From assembly GCF_000260985.4 (NCBI RefSeq), contig NC_017857.3, positions 2,365,001 to 2,429,000 on the forward strand: 64,000 nucleotides of DNA, written 5' to 3'. Position 1 is the stretch's first letter. Each line of letters begins with the position of its first letter. Source of the DNA: Methylophaga nitratireducenticrescens (GTDB lineage Bacteria; Pseudomonadota; Gammaproteobacteria; Nitrosococcales; Methylophagaceae). Below the pieces are notes generated by a model that saw only the letters and a program-made list of their open reading frames with translations, was not told the DNA's origin and did no database searches. The translations under genes and the position numbers were made by a program. Shown in pieces: positions 51,360-61,172 of the stretch.

Positions 51360-54327
51360 TTTCTAAGCTGCCTGTTCGGCAGTGAACGCTTACGCGGATT
51401 AAAACGCTTAGCTGATGAATTTCTAAGCTGCCTGTTCGGCAGTGAACTAGAACTTATTTCTGACTTGGGTTCTGGTGATTTTCTAAGCTGCCTGTTCGGC
51501 AGTGAACAGAAACTTCACATTCAACAGTAACAGGCCATTTTTCTAAGCTGCCTGTTCGGCAGTGAACGGCGTGCTTCTGTTTCGACGTCAAGAGTGGCTT
51601 TTCTAAGCTGCCTGTTCGGCAGTGAACGAATTGCTTTAACATCGCTGGCCACCTTTTCATTTCTAAGCTGCCTGTTCGGCAGTGAACGTACCCTTCTGTC
51701 TGCTGACTGATATAGTTCATTTCTAAGCTGCCTGTTCGGCAGTGAACCATTAGTTCACCTTTGATAAATTGCGGGGAAATTTCTAAGCTGCCTGTTCGGC
51801 AGTGAACGTGCCTCTTTGGGCGTGCTTTCGTTATAGTTTTTTCTAAGCTGCCTGTTCGGCAGTGAACTTATCAATAATACTTGAAGATGCAGCAAGTAAT
51901 TTCTAAGCTGCCTGTTCGGCAGTGAACAAGGCAACCCCCCATACTGCAATAACTGAAGCTTTCTAAGCTGCCTGTTCGGCAGTGAACACAGGGGGGTCTT
52001 CGGACCCCCCCTTTTTTTTTTTCTAAGCTGCCTGTTCGGCAGTGAACTTTCAGAAGAACCCCATGGGGAAGAGGTGAATTTTCTAAGCTGCCTGTTCGGC
52101 AGTGAACGCAGAGCCGGAAGCGGTCGAAGTGGTCAACATTTTCTAAGCTGCCTGTTCGGCAGTGAACCTTCAAACCCATCAACCAGCAATCCTTTAATAT
52201 TTCTAAGCTGCCTGTTCGGCAGTGAACATCATTTCAACTTGAAGTCCCTAATTATGTCTTTTCTAAGCTGCCTGTTCGGCAGTGAACTCAAGCCGATCTG
52301 GATGCGTTGGCCTTTTATTTTTCTAAGCTGCCTGTTCGGCAGTGAACTGTTGATGCCCATCGTTCAACTGGCAACGGTTTTTCTAAGCTGCCTGTTCGGC
52401 AGTGAACCAAGTGATGCCCATCCTGTAAGTGAAATCGGTTTTCTAAGCTGCCTGTTCGGCAGTGAACGGGTAATAAGCACTTACATTCGATTAGGCGCAT
52501 TTCTAAGCTGCCTGTTCGGCAGTGAACTTTATGACGGACTGTTTTCTTTGCCCTGTTTTTTTCTAAGCTGCCTGTTCGGCAGTGAACTTCCAGCGTTCTT
52601 TGAAACGCCATTTCATTAATTTCTAAGCTGCCTGTTCGGCAGTGAACATATTTTTCGCTGTGTTCTTCTACGCCATAAATTTCTAAGCTGCCTGTTCGGC
52701 AGTGAACAGCACATGAATACATAACCCAATACAAGTTAATTTCTAAGCTGCCTGTTCGGCAGTGAACGCCAACTTGCAGCGGGCGGTTTAACGCGCTCAT
52801 TTCTAAGCTGCCTGTTCGGCAGTGAACTTTGCAGCACCTTCATCGGCTTGCTGACTGATTTTCTAAGCTGCCTGTTCGGCAGTGAACGTCGGATGAATTG
52901 GCGCGATGTATTAAGCAGTTTTCTAAGCTGCCTGTTCGGCAGTGAACGAAACCGCTTGCCGGAAAATCATCACCAGCAATTTCTAAGCTGCCTGTTCGGC
53001 AGTGAACAACCGGTCATACAGCCAAAGTCGTTCACTCATTTTCTAAGCTGCCTGTTCGGCAGTGAACCTATCTGTGCGCTGCGGATTGGCAATCGGCGTT
53101 TTCTAAGCTGCCTGTTCGGCAGTGAACGTCTTTCAATCACATCATCAGTCAGCGGTTTATTTCTAAGCTGCCTGTTCGGCAGTGAACGTTTTCTTTGCTC
53201 TGTTTTGGGATTTGGTCAGTTTCTAAGCTGCCTGTTCGGCAGTGAACCCTGTGCTTTCTGTTTCTCGTGCTGCTGGTATTTTCTAAGCTGCCTGTTCGGC
53301 AGTGAACGCTTGCGGGGATTAAAACGCTTAGCTGAAGAATTTCTAAGCTGCCTGTTCGGCAGTGAACTCATGATGAACCTCTGAAAAAGTTTTAGGAAAT
53401 TTCTAAGCTGCCTGTTCGGCAGTGAACACATGGCGCTTAATTAAATGAGGTGTTCTTATTTTCTAAGCTGCCTGTTCGGCAGTGAACATGGTCAATGCGT
53501 GAACGAATGGTTTCATGGTTTTCTAAGCTGCCTGTTCGGCAGTGAACACCTGTTATTCCTGATTCTACTATCACTGATGTTTCTAAGCTGCCTGTTCGGC
53601 AGTGAACACTCTAATCAAAACCGTTTAACTGTTGCTGGTTTTCTAAGCTGCCTGTTCGGCAGTGAACGCGGCTATGACGCAGCCCCATTCATTGAGTCTT
53701 TTCTAAGCTGCCTGTTCGGCAGTGAACACTTGGTACACCGATAACCATAAAGGCTGGCATTTCTAAGCTGCCTGTTCGGCAGTGAACCAGCAATTGAGAC
53801 TGGCGCCTCTTGACCGTCTTTTCTAAGCTGCCTGTTCGGCAGTGAACCCGTAAGTGTCGCGACCTCATCAAGTCAGACTTTTCTAAGCTGCCTGTTCGGC
53901 AGTGAACTCAACCACCGCGACCGCTATTGATCTAGCTAATTTCTAAGCTGCCTGTTCGGCAGTGAACACGACTATGACCCAAATGCCTATGCCGGATATT
54001 TTCTAAGCTGCCTGTTCGGCAGTGAACATCGCACAGCCTCACCACTAGAAAGGTGGAAATTTCTAAGCTGCCTGTTCGGCAGTGAACGATAGCTATGGAC
54101 GCGCTCAAAACAAGATATGTTTCTAAGCTGCCTGTTCGGCAGTGAACAAGTTATGGCCGAACACGGGCAGAGTGATAAATTTCTAAGCTGCCTGTTCGGC
54201 AGTGAACGCTGTGGTTATGGCGGCTACCAAGATTTGTGATTTCTAAGCTGCCTGTTCGGCAGTGAACTGGGTTAGGATTGAAATGCCTACGGGCTTAATT
54301 TTCTAAGCTGCCTGTTCGGCAGTGAAC

Positions 54328-54608
54328 TGAAGTTTAACGCAAAAAAAATAAGTTACAACAATCATTTACTCTCATTCTTCAGGTTTTATGAATGATAAAA
54401 CGATTACATGTAACTTATTAATAATTAAATGTTTTTTTAAAGAACTAAAAAGAATGGTTAAATTTTGATAAAACCTATTTAGAATCTGACTGTAGCGGTC
54501 CACTGATGCCGGACACCATTTTAAAGCCATCGAATTCGATGACTTTAAATCCAAGACTTTAGAAATTTGCAGTTTGCTTTTCGGCATTCTCCTTACTTAG
54601 AATCACTT
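54328..54608 (-). promoter_or_regulatory. CRISPR leader
   Basis: AT-rich 281-bp stretch between the newest repeat and cas6f. It holds an 11-bp inverted repeat, AATAAGTTACA (54347-54357) and TGTAACTTATT (54409-54419), and a smaller one, TTTTAT-GAATG-ATAAAA. In I-F systems this region carries the array promoter and the site for integration, often with IHF binding. No clear promoter boxes were fixed. A 71-codon frame here lacks support and was not called. Confidence 0.8.
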
Positions 54609-55160
54609 TCAGAACCAAGGAACAGTTGCACTTTTCGAAAGCCCAAAGCAGTCAAACTGGCCGTGCGTAGCCTCACCTTTAAGTTCACCGAATTCGATAT
54701 AGCGTCGATGCTTTTGTCCGGTTGAACTGCTCACCAACTCTAAATATGGGTTATCTAACCCTCGGGCAAACATTTTAGCTTTGTATTGTTGGATTTCATC
54801 TTCAGAGATACTGCCACGCTTCAAAAGTCTCCTTAGTTTGGATTGACTCATTGTGGTTTGTTTACGACTTACAGTACAAAATTTAGCACTGTCCGGCACT
54901 GGCTGAATCCCACTGATATTGCAGTATCCACTCATTCCACCAATCCAGTTTTGATCCTGCAAAACACGCAATGTTTTCTCATCACCATGGATTCGTAAAA
55001 TATTTCCCAAGGTAATATTGTGGTTTGGAAAGCTGACACCTATATTTTTTGCACGAAGATCAAAAATAGCTTTGTGGAGTTTTGTGTAAACCGTGTTCAA
55101 TAGAACGTTAATACGCATTTCAGCATTCGGATTTATAAGTACATCGATGTAAAAATTCAT
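54609..55160 (-). CDS. cas6f: Cas6f (Csy4) crRNA-processing endoribonuclease
   Basis: 183 residues. It cuts the pre-crRNA at the base of the repeat hairpin and stays on the 3' end of the crRNA. The catalytic His is in TKLHKAI at residue 29, as in Pseudomonas Csy4. The Ser partner lies in SSTGQKHR near 149. The Arg-rich RNA-groove helix is SKLRRLLKR near 107-116, and the C-terminus ends in the family pattern GLSKSATVPWF. It is the last gene of the cas operon, next to the leader. Confidence 0.96.
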   Translation of the reverse strand: MNFYIDVLINPNAEMRINVLLNTVYTKLHKAIFDLRAKNIGVSFPNHNITLGNILRIHGDEKTLRVLQDQNWIGGMSGYCNISGIQPVPDSAKFCTVSRKQTTMSQSKLRRLLKRGSISEDEIQQYKAKMFARGLDNPYLELVSSSTGQKHRRYIEFGELKGEATHGQFDCFGLSKSATVPWF

Positions 55161-55171
55161 AAGTACTCTCC

Positions 55172-56191
55172 TTACCGAACGTCAATATGGGAAACATAAG
55201 CTAAGCCTTTTTTCCCAAGATAAAATGCCGAGACTCCGGCATTATCAATCATTGTTTTCAATTCAATCGCCTTATCCAAGTCAATGTCTAAATGGATTGA
55301 TAGTTGTCCAGATGCTTTAGTCAGAAAATGCTTTACTTTTCCTTCGCCTTTTACAAACTCCTCACGTACATAAGGATTTCCATAAATTAGTTTTTTTGCA
55401 CCTGTTGTGTATTTATCCATAAAGTCTTTAGGCGTGAAGCCGTTGTTAGAAATGCCGCTAATCCCTCCCATTTTTGATTTGGCATTTATCATATTAAATC
55501 CTCGTTCTTCTAACCGTTGTAACTGAAGATATAAAGCCGAGCAATACATGCTTAGAAGAAGGATTTGTCCTTTTTGATTTATTGGCTTGTATTTCTCAAA
55601 ACGGTTCACCAAAAATTCAGATGCCGCATTTGCTTTATTTAAATTTTCTAATGGTTTCAGTTTTTTTATATATTCAAGCCGACTCATAATACTGAGAGGG
55701 TCGAGCGAAATATCAGTTTTTGACAGCTTATCTTCTAGAATAAAATCGAAAAGCGACTCGGTGTCTAACCCTAATACCCCCCAAAATAAAGGAGAGTAAT
55801 CTGATTGAAAAATTGGATCATTTATACGAATCATTCCTGTAAATGCGTTTTGATCAGTACTGCCCTTCATATTACGGATATAAGCTGTTTCTTGATTTAT
55901 AACTATTGGGTTATCTTCAAAGGTAATGGCACTTTCAATATTTGAGAAGTAATGCGGTATGTCCTCAAAACTGCTCCGAGATTGATAGAGTTTTCGCTGT
56001 TCGCCTATTAATCTATTCAATACACCCAACACAGTATCTTTCGTAACATGTTTTGGCATGAAATTTTCTACTTTTTGTAACTCTGTCATCGAAGCGACGA
56101 AATTTCGACCTTTTTTTGGCAGCGGTTCATTATTACTGCCATCTAAAAAAGAATTTCGCCACGATGATTCATAATCAATAATAATTTTCAT
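55172..56191 (-). CDS. cas5fv: Cas5fv, crRNA 5'-handle and PAM-sensing subunit of type I-F2
   Basis: 339 residues. The sequence begins MKIIIDYESSWRNSFLDGSN and ends AFYLGKKGLAYVSHIDVR, with GGISGISNNGFTPKDFMD near 245, matching the Cas5fv (Csy2-variant) of Shewanella putrefaciens CN-32 as I recall it. In that minimal complex Cas5fv carries an extra helical domain that recognises the PAM and replaces the missing large subunit Cas8f. Eleven bases separate it from cas6f. Confidence 0.9.
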   Translation of the reverse strand: MKIIIDYESSWRNSFLDGSNNEPLPKKGRNFVASMTELQKVENFMPKHVTKDTVLGVLNRLIGEQRKLYQSRSSFEDIPHYFSNIESAITFEDNPIVINQETAYIRNMKGSTDQNAFTGMIRINDPIFQSDYSPLFWGVLGLDTESLFDFILEDKLSKTDISLDPLSIMSRLEYIKKLKPLENLNKANAASEFLVNRFEKYKPINQKGQILLLSMYCSALYLQLQRLEERGFNMINAKSKMGGISGISNNGFTPKDFMDKYTTGAKKLIYGNPYVREEFVKGEGKVKHFLTKASGQLSIHLDIDLDKAIELKTMIDNAGVSAFYLGKKGLAYVSHIDVR

Positions 56192-56206
56192 CCCTGCGCG
56201 CCCCTT

Positions 56207-57151
56207 TTACTGAGCTTCGAAGTAAGTCGCAAAATGCTCTCTAGGGTGTGACATAATCTGATCTGGCGTACGTTTAATACGCATCATCTGGTTACTGTCG
56301 TTAAAGTCGACAACAAGTTCGTCAACATACATGTATGCTTTTGCCTGTCGAATTGAGAGATTCCGAAGCATTTCCAACGAAGTATCAATAAGACTTTGCA
56401 CAGCATCTTCATTTAGTAAAATGCCAGCTTCTCCCACTTCAAAAATTGTTCCTTTACGAACATAGTTCGGATGAAAAACTGCTTTGGGATTAAGTTCAAG
56501 ATTCAGGCTTTTAATGAAATCTTCTACAGCTTTCGCAACATTCTCCCCCTGATTGTCTTTAATCACCATCGCGGCACGATCAAACTTGTTGTCGAGAGAA
56601 ATAAACTGTAGTTGTTCAATACTAATTGAGCCGTAGGAAATATATTTAGTATCACCGAAGGTGGTTTTAGAGAAAAAAGATGAATTATCTCTTTCTCCTG
56701 CCTGTCCGAACTGCTCAAAATTACCATTACCTAACTGATCAACAAAGTCTTCCAAAAGCAGTGGACTAGTTCGTTTGCACTGGCTCGATGGCACAACATA
56801 ACCACGAACCATTCCAGTTATTGAAGCCAATACTTTTTCAAGATTCTTTTCTGCTGCGAAGTGCAAATCAAATGCCTGCTCACGAAACAAATGATGACGA
56901 ATACAATTCTGACTTATATAAAGTGGAGTTTCTTTAAAGTTAATATCAGTCGCTTCCTTTTTATATTTATACCCAGTCTCGTCTTTTATTTTTCCTGTAA
57001 GATTTGTATATCCTCTAAGTTTTGGCAGGGTATGGTTGTCGACGGTACGGCCTTCATTACTAAGTGTTGTTGGTCCATTCCAATTCACTACCCCATGACC
57101 CAATGCTGTTATCTTAAAATCAACACTTTTGATACCTGTAATTTTTTCCAT
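56207..57151 (-). CDS. cas7fv: Cas7fv, backbone subunit of the type I-F2 Cascade
   Basis: 314 residues. It forms the filament that holds the crRNA spacer. The start is the ATG giving [14 protein letters not shown], because AAGGAGAG lies just upstream. An earlier in-frame ATG touches the cas2-3 stop and lacks a site. Recognisable parts are [13 protein letters not shown] near 82 and [20 protein letters not shown] near 118. It is shorter than and diverged from ordinary Csy3. Fifteen bases separate it from cas5fv, which leaves no room for cas8f. Confidence 0.9.
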   Translation of the reverse strand: MEKITGIKSVDFKITALGHGVVNWNGPTTLSNEGRTVDNHTLPKLRGYTNLTGKIKDETGYKYKKEATDINFKETPLYISQNCIRHHLFREQAFDLHFAAEKNLEKVLASITGMVRGYVVPSSQCKRTSPLLLEDFVDQLGNGNFEQFGQAGERDNSSFFSKTTFGDTKYISYGSISIEQLQFISLDNKFDRAAMVIKDNQGENVAKAVEDFIKSLNLELNPKAVFHPNYVRKGTIFEVGEAGILLNEDAVQSLIDTSLEMLRNLSIRQAKAYMYVDELVVDFNDSNQMMRIKRTPDQIMSHPREHFATYFEAQ

Positions 57152-57175
57152 AACTCTCTCCTTTTTGAATAACAA

Positions 57176-60151
57176 CTATTCAGCTGTTTGTGATTTAAGC
57201 TTGTTTTTAAGTTTTGCAATCGACATCGCACCAACGGGTTGTCTATTGCTTATGACGTAATACACGGCTTGAGGGTGAGGATTACTATTCACTAAACTGA
57301 GGTCTTTCGGTGTATAACTAAGGTAAATTGGACTTTCTGGTGAACGAGCCTCTTTAATCAACTCCCATTCGTTTCGTGCTTTTTTGTATCCCTCATCAGA
57401 TTTGATATTGTGATGTTTCTTCTGCATGAACTGAACTAGATTCGCATCATCATTGCCATATCCACGCATTGTTTCGATTGATTCTGTCAGTGCCGATGGT
57501 GGTTGATTTGGATTAAAGGTTTCACTGGAAGCATAATTTTCAGAAAAAAATAGTTGCTGATCTTCCAACACCTCACAAACTGCCATTTGCACAAAACGAT
57601 TATCGCCACGAAGTGAGTTAGCTGATATTTTGATGATGCCTTGTTTTAATTTAGACTTTGGCGGCACCGAAATCGGGTCAATAATTTTCTTGTTAATAAG
57701 TTCGACACTTTTTTTCAATGAAAGCAGAAAGTCCTGCTTAAGCCATTCTTGTGCCTGCTTGTCGGTATAAAAAGATCGATAAATCTCGTAAAGCTGATTA
57801 ATAGTGACTGTTTTCTGAGTCTCTAATCGTTCTTTCAAAAAACTCAACCAAGCTTTGGTACTATTCCATACACACATCTGATTCAAAAATCTTGCACAAC
57901 TGCTAGTCTGTTTACCATTTATTTCTAGACTCTTTGGTATCACAGTAATATATGGATTGACCCCTTCATTCTCACCAAAACGGTCGAGACGCCCTAAGCG
58001 CTGGAGCCAGTTTTCAGCATTGGTGATTTCAGTCAACATTCGGTCACAGGTGATATTCAGAGATGCCTGAACTATTGGCCCACTTCGTAGAACTTCGTAT
58101 CGCTGACTCCCGTTACGTTTGAAGCTATTGAACACCGCATCGAACCAATAGGCCTTGTCTTGTTTTGTATATTTAGAATGCAGCAAAACACTATTTTCAA
58201 TTCCATGATGCTGCAAATAGCCCAATTGTGCATCCAATGCAGTATTTGTGATAACGAAAGTCTTCCCCTGCTGGGATTCCCTGATTAAAGGGCTGAGTTC
58301 TTCTTTTTCATCATAGTTTATAAAGTCAATCTGATATCTTGAGGCGTTAAAGCTATCGATTGTGATGATATCTTCTTTTTGAATACCTAAAAATTGGGTC
58401 AGATAGAAATAATTTGGGGTTGCAGACACTAACAACGTATTGGCGTGTTCACCCTGCTGTTTTTTGGCCTCAATAAGTTCTGCAAACAATAGGTTAAAAG
58501 CAGGCATATTGACCAATTCATGAAACTCGTCAAACACTACATGTGCATTCATAAATTGGATAAATGTGTCTACATGGCTGTGAGATCGAATTGAGTTAAC
58601 CACTTGGTCAATTGTGGTTATCACAATATCCCCACTGAAGTAATCCGACTCATCGGTATCGGGAACATCTTCAAAGCTACGGCCATTACCTAAGATTTTT
58701 TTGTATTCCCCTGTAAATATCTCAATTTGTCCATCAGGTAAATATTCTTCTGCCGTCAAGTCATGCAATAAGCCAAGGCAAACCTGTACTCGTGGGCATA
58801 CCCATATAATTTTTTCAGCATCTGTTTTCAATGCCCATTCAAGGGCTATTTTTGTTTTACCACACCCGGCAGGCCCTTGAAGCACCCCAATATTTGCAGA
58901 GTTATTGAGTTTAGCTATTTTCTTTAAATCAGCCAGAGATTTTGCTGCATGACTTTGAGCTTCGTTACGTTGACTATTTGGATAGGCACTTATAAAGCCA
59001 TATAAACACTGTTCAATTCCTTCTTTTAGTAATGATTTATCTTGTGTAATTTCTATATTGTTAAGCTCGGCCAAAGAACCTTCAGCAAGATATTCTTCCA
59101 AGTCTTCAGAAGAACGACTTGAGACCAATCGATCAGCACTAATTACTGCTGATCTGACAAGATTATTCAATGCGTTTTCACGCACATTACTCTGAAATTC
59201 GGGTATATCATCCGCCCATCCATCATATTTTTTGTAATCAGGACACGTTTTTGACGTCAGGCTAAATGAATTATTTAAGCCAACAAGGAAATTTTCTACT
59301 TCAAACTTTGAAGCCATATAGCCAACATCTTTAATAACGGCTAGGACTTTATTGAATACATCCTCAAACTTGTCTTTTGCCAATGACTTTTTAAACACTG
59401 CATAGATGGCTTCTGGATTAGTAAATTTGTCCTCCTTTCTAAATGGTTTGGTGTGATGCCAATAGATGGCATGTGCAATCTGTTTGCGCTGTCCATCATT
59501 TAAGGAACAACCGTCCATCAAAGACTCAGCAAAAATCCATGACAGCTCATGATGTCTTGGATGTTTCTCAAAAGAAAATTTCGCAGGAGAATCAATGTGA
59601 ACACCATCATCGGGAACGAAGTCATCTGGAATTTTCCCGAGCTTTTTATTCACCCAGTTTTGAAACTCTGGATCTATTTTTCCAATGTCATGGAAAATTC
59701 CCGCGATAAAAACCGCTTGCTTGAGGTTTTGGTTATTGATCTGTAAAGCATCCAATATTTGATGAGCAACAAAACCGGCAGCAAAAAGATGCTTGCTTAA
59801 TGCTTGAGCACGGGTATTAGCAAGCAAATCACCAGTTTCTATAGGTAATCTATCCATAATGACTTCCTTCGATGTAAAGTTAACAGGCACTACACCTCGA
59901 TGGTTAAATACATGGGTACGACCCACCACCCAAACCAACTCAGACCTTGACCGACTACGTATCCAATGACAACTGACTGCTGTGTTTTTACTTGCCGTTT
60001 TTCTCAGGAGTTTTCTGACGGCATTGAGTCCTTCTTGTGTAATCACTGTTTGCCAGGTGTTATCACCAATCCGATCAGCAAAGGCGTCCAGTACTCGCCT
60101 GGTTCGAGCTAGCGCCTTCTTTTCACATTGAGAGACAAATGTCACCATCAT
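57176..60151 (-). CDS. cas2-3: Cas2-Cas3 fusion nuclease-helicase
   Basis: 991 residues. The N-terminal Cas2-like part (about 1-95) is joined to an HD nuclease (GIFHDIGKID near 155, KHLF...AHQ near 120) and a superfamily 2 helicase. The helicase has Walker A GPAGCGKT near 428, DEFH box VVFDEFHEL near 540 and SATP near 575, plus a C-terminal domain. It both joins Cas1 in spacer capture and destroys targets. All motifs are intact. Its ATG overlaps the cas1 stop (ATGA). Confidence 0.96.
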   Translation of the reverse strand: MMVTFVSQCEKKALARTRRVLDAFADRIGDNTWQTVITQEGLNAVRKLLRKTASKNTAVSCHWIRSRSRSELVWVVGRTHVFNHRGVVPVNFTSKEVIMDRLPIETGDLLANTRAQALSKHLFAAGFVAHQILDALQINNQNLKQAVFIAGIFHDIGKIDPEFQNWVNKKLGKIPDDFVPDDGVHIDSPAKFSFEKHPRHHELSWIFAESLMDGCSLNDGQRKQIAHAIYWHHTKPFRKEDKFTNPEAIYAVFKKSLAKDKFEDVFNKVLAVIKDVGYMASKFEVENFLVGLNNSFSLTSKTCPDYKKYDGWADDIPEFQSNVRENALNNLVRSAVISADRLVSSRSSEDLEEYLAEGSLAELNNIEITQDKSLLKEGIEQCLYGFISAYPNSQRNEAQSHAAKSLADLKKIAKLNNSANIGVLQGPAGCGKTKIALEWALKTDAEKIIWVCPRVQVCLGLLHDLTAEEYLPDGQIEIFTGEYKKILGNGRSFEDVPDTDESDYFSGDIVITTIDQVVNSIRSHSHVDTFIQFMNAHVVFDEFHELVNMPAFNLLFAELIEAKKQQGEHANTLLVSATPNYFYLTQFLGIQKEDIITIDSFNASRYQIDFINYDEKEELSPLIRESQQGKTFVITNTALDAQLGYLQHHGIENSVLLHSKYTKQDKAYWFDAVFNSFKRNGSQRYEVLRSGPIVQASLNITCDRMLTEITNAENWLQRLGRLDRFGENEGVNPYITVIPKSLEINGKQTSSCARFLNQMCVWNSTKAWLSFLKERLETQKTVTINQLYEIYRSFYTDKQAQEWLKQDFLLSLKKSVELINKKIIDPISVPPKSKLKQGIIKISANSLRGDNRFVQMAVCEVLEDQQLFFSENYASSETFNPNQPPSALTESIETMRGYGNDDANLVQFMQKKHHNIKSDEGYKKARNEWELIKEARSPESPIYLSYTPKDLSLVNSNPHPQAVYYVISNRQPVGAMSIAKLKNKLKSQTAE

Positions 60152-61107
60152 AGTGCTGTTGTCTCCCAGTCTTGCTTGAGCGCGATCTCTTTGACCTGAT
60201 TAAACATAAACTCCAGCGCGTTATGATCTGTAAATGCTTGTAAACACTGCTGGCGAAATTCCTGTTCTGTGCTTTTTTCTTTTGCACAAATAAATGCCCA
60301 CGGCAGAATCAAAGCGTCTTTGACTAAATCCGCCACATCAAATACCAACGCACCTCGCCGTGTTTTGCCATGCATCACCGCAAAGCCATGAGGTATTCCT
60401 AAAACCCAAAGAGTCGTAGCCGCTAATCCGTAGGCCAGGTAATTACCATGATTGAGAAACGTGTTGGCGGTGTCGATTGCTTCGCGTTCACGGGTAAAAT
60501 CACCGTAATTACTGGTTCGAGCAGCAAATTTATAAAGTTGTTTGGTGAGTTCTGCTTCACCTTGCATCAAGCCACTCACCTTCTTAGCCGCTGTCACTTT
60601 TTGTAAACTGCTTTCGAGGGCTCGTTGTAAAAGTGGATCAGCCATATCAAATCCTTCGGCTTTCAGATCGCGATCCTTGCTCCATATCTGCTTTAAAAAC
60701 TTTATCCTTTCTTGCTGGAATTGTTTTGCAGCCTCTAATCGTTTGGCCTCATCAAACCAAAACTGCATCCATCCTTGTATATATTCTGTTGGCCGATATT
60801 CGCTTTGTGGAGTGAGCCACTCTATTTCGTTCGCCATCAACAAAGGCGTACCTCCACCGCCTGAAAAACCGACTAACACGCCTGCTGAGGCAAGCATGCG
60901 CATTGCGGCCTGGGTAATCGAAGTTCCTGTCCCCAAAAGCAAACAAGTCGTATTGGCGATGGGGATATTCCAATACTGGTTCTCGTTTTTTTCTTCTGTG
61001 AGATAAAGCACCCGCCCATCTTTTTGCATGACACGGCATTTTTCGAGGTAATAAATATTTGCCCGTTTTGAATGTAGTATCGCTTTCAGGTCTGTTAATG
61101 CTTCCAT
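60148..61107 (-). CDS. cas1: Cas1 integrase, type I-F
   Basis: 319 residues. Integrates new spacers at the leader end together with the Cas2 part of Cas2-3. The active-site region GIPHGFAVMHGKTRRGALVFDVADLVKDALI near 235-265 holds the metal-binding His and Asp (read in two pieces, GIPHGFAVMHGKTRRG and ALVFDVADLVKDALI). The ATG at 61107 follows AAAGGGTGGTT and is preferred to a GTG two codons earlier. It is the first gene of the cas operon. Confidence 0.95.
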   Translation of the reverse strand: MEALTDLKAILHSKRANIYYLEKCRVMQKDGRVLYLTEEKNENQYWNIPIANTTCLLLGTGTSITQAAMRMLASAGVLVGFSGGGGTPLLMANEIEWLTPQSEYRPTEYIQGWMQFWFDEAKRLEAAKQFQQERIKFLKQIWSKDRDLKAEGFDMADPLLQRALESSLQKVTAAKKVSGLMQGEAELTKQLYKFAARTSNYGDFTREREAIDTANTFLNHGNYLAYGLAATTLWVLGIPHGFAVMHGKTRRGALVFDVADLVKDALILPWAFICAKEKSTEQEFRQQCLQAFTDHNALEFMFNQVKEIALKQDWETTAL

Positions 61108-61139
61108 AACCACCCTTTGAAAACTGGTTTAGCTTTCAT
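61095..61139 (-). CDS. possible 14-residue leader peptide overlapping the cas1 start
   Basis: AAGGGTGAGAGT precedes an ATG that codes for MKAKPVFKGWLWKH and stops at 61095, inside cas1 and in another frame. The ribosome binding site is better than that of cas1. Its ribosomes would end 10 bases past the cas1 ATG, so coupling or attenuation is possible. It may be chance. Confidence 0.4.
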   Translation of the reverse strand: MKAKPVFKGWLWKH

Positions 61140-61172
61140 ACTCTCACCCTTAAGTCCTAAATTCCGATACTT

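Larger units (their letters stand above)
47999..54327 (-). CRISPR. type I-F CRISPR array, 105 repeats plus one decayed terminal repeat
   Basis: A 28-nt repeat recurs every 60 bp from 48059 to 50246 (37 copies) and from 50280 to 54327 (68 copies), looking identical throughout. One step of 61 bp (33-nt spacer 50247-50279) shifts the phase. In the minus orientation the repeat starts GTTCACTGCCGAACAGG and ends CAGCTTAGAAA. It forms a CTGCC/GGCAG hairpin with a GAACA loop, and Cas6f cutting would leave the 8-nt handle CTTAGAAA. A repeat with about seven changes at 47999-48026 marks the old end. The leader is at 54.33 kb beside cas6f, so transcription runs toward lower coordinates. There are 105 spacers, 15 of them second copies. 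Open frames within the array are artefacts of the 60-bp period. Confidence 0.99.

Noticed and set aside
48046-53871. Many open reading frames with SLPNRQLRK, VHCRTGSLE or FLSCLFGSE repeats
   Set aside because: They are translations of the 60-bp CRISPR period, which is a multiple of three and leaves frames open. They are not genes.
54372-54587. 71-codon frame in the CRISPR leader
   Set aside because: No ribosome binding site, no recognisable similarity, and the AT-rich position between array and cas6f fits a leader. A transposase remnant was considered but could not be supported.
55172-57175. I-F1 locus with a deleted cas8f
   Set aside because: Genes are tightly packed with no remnant between them, and the two subunits look like the Cas5fv/Cas7fv variants, so the absence is native to the subtype.
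54609-61107. CRISPR-associated transposon (type I-F3)
   Set aside because: No tnsA, tnsB, tnsC or tniQ genes are present, while cas1 and an intact cas2-3 are. The locus is a defence system of the I-F2 kind.
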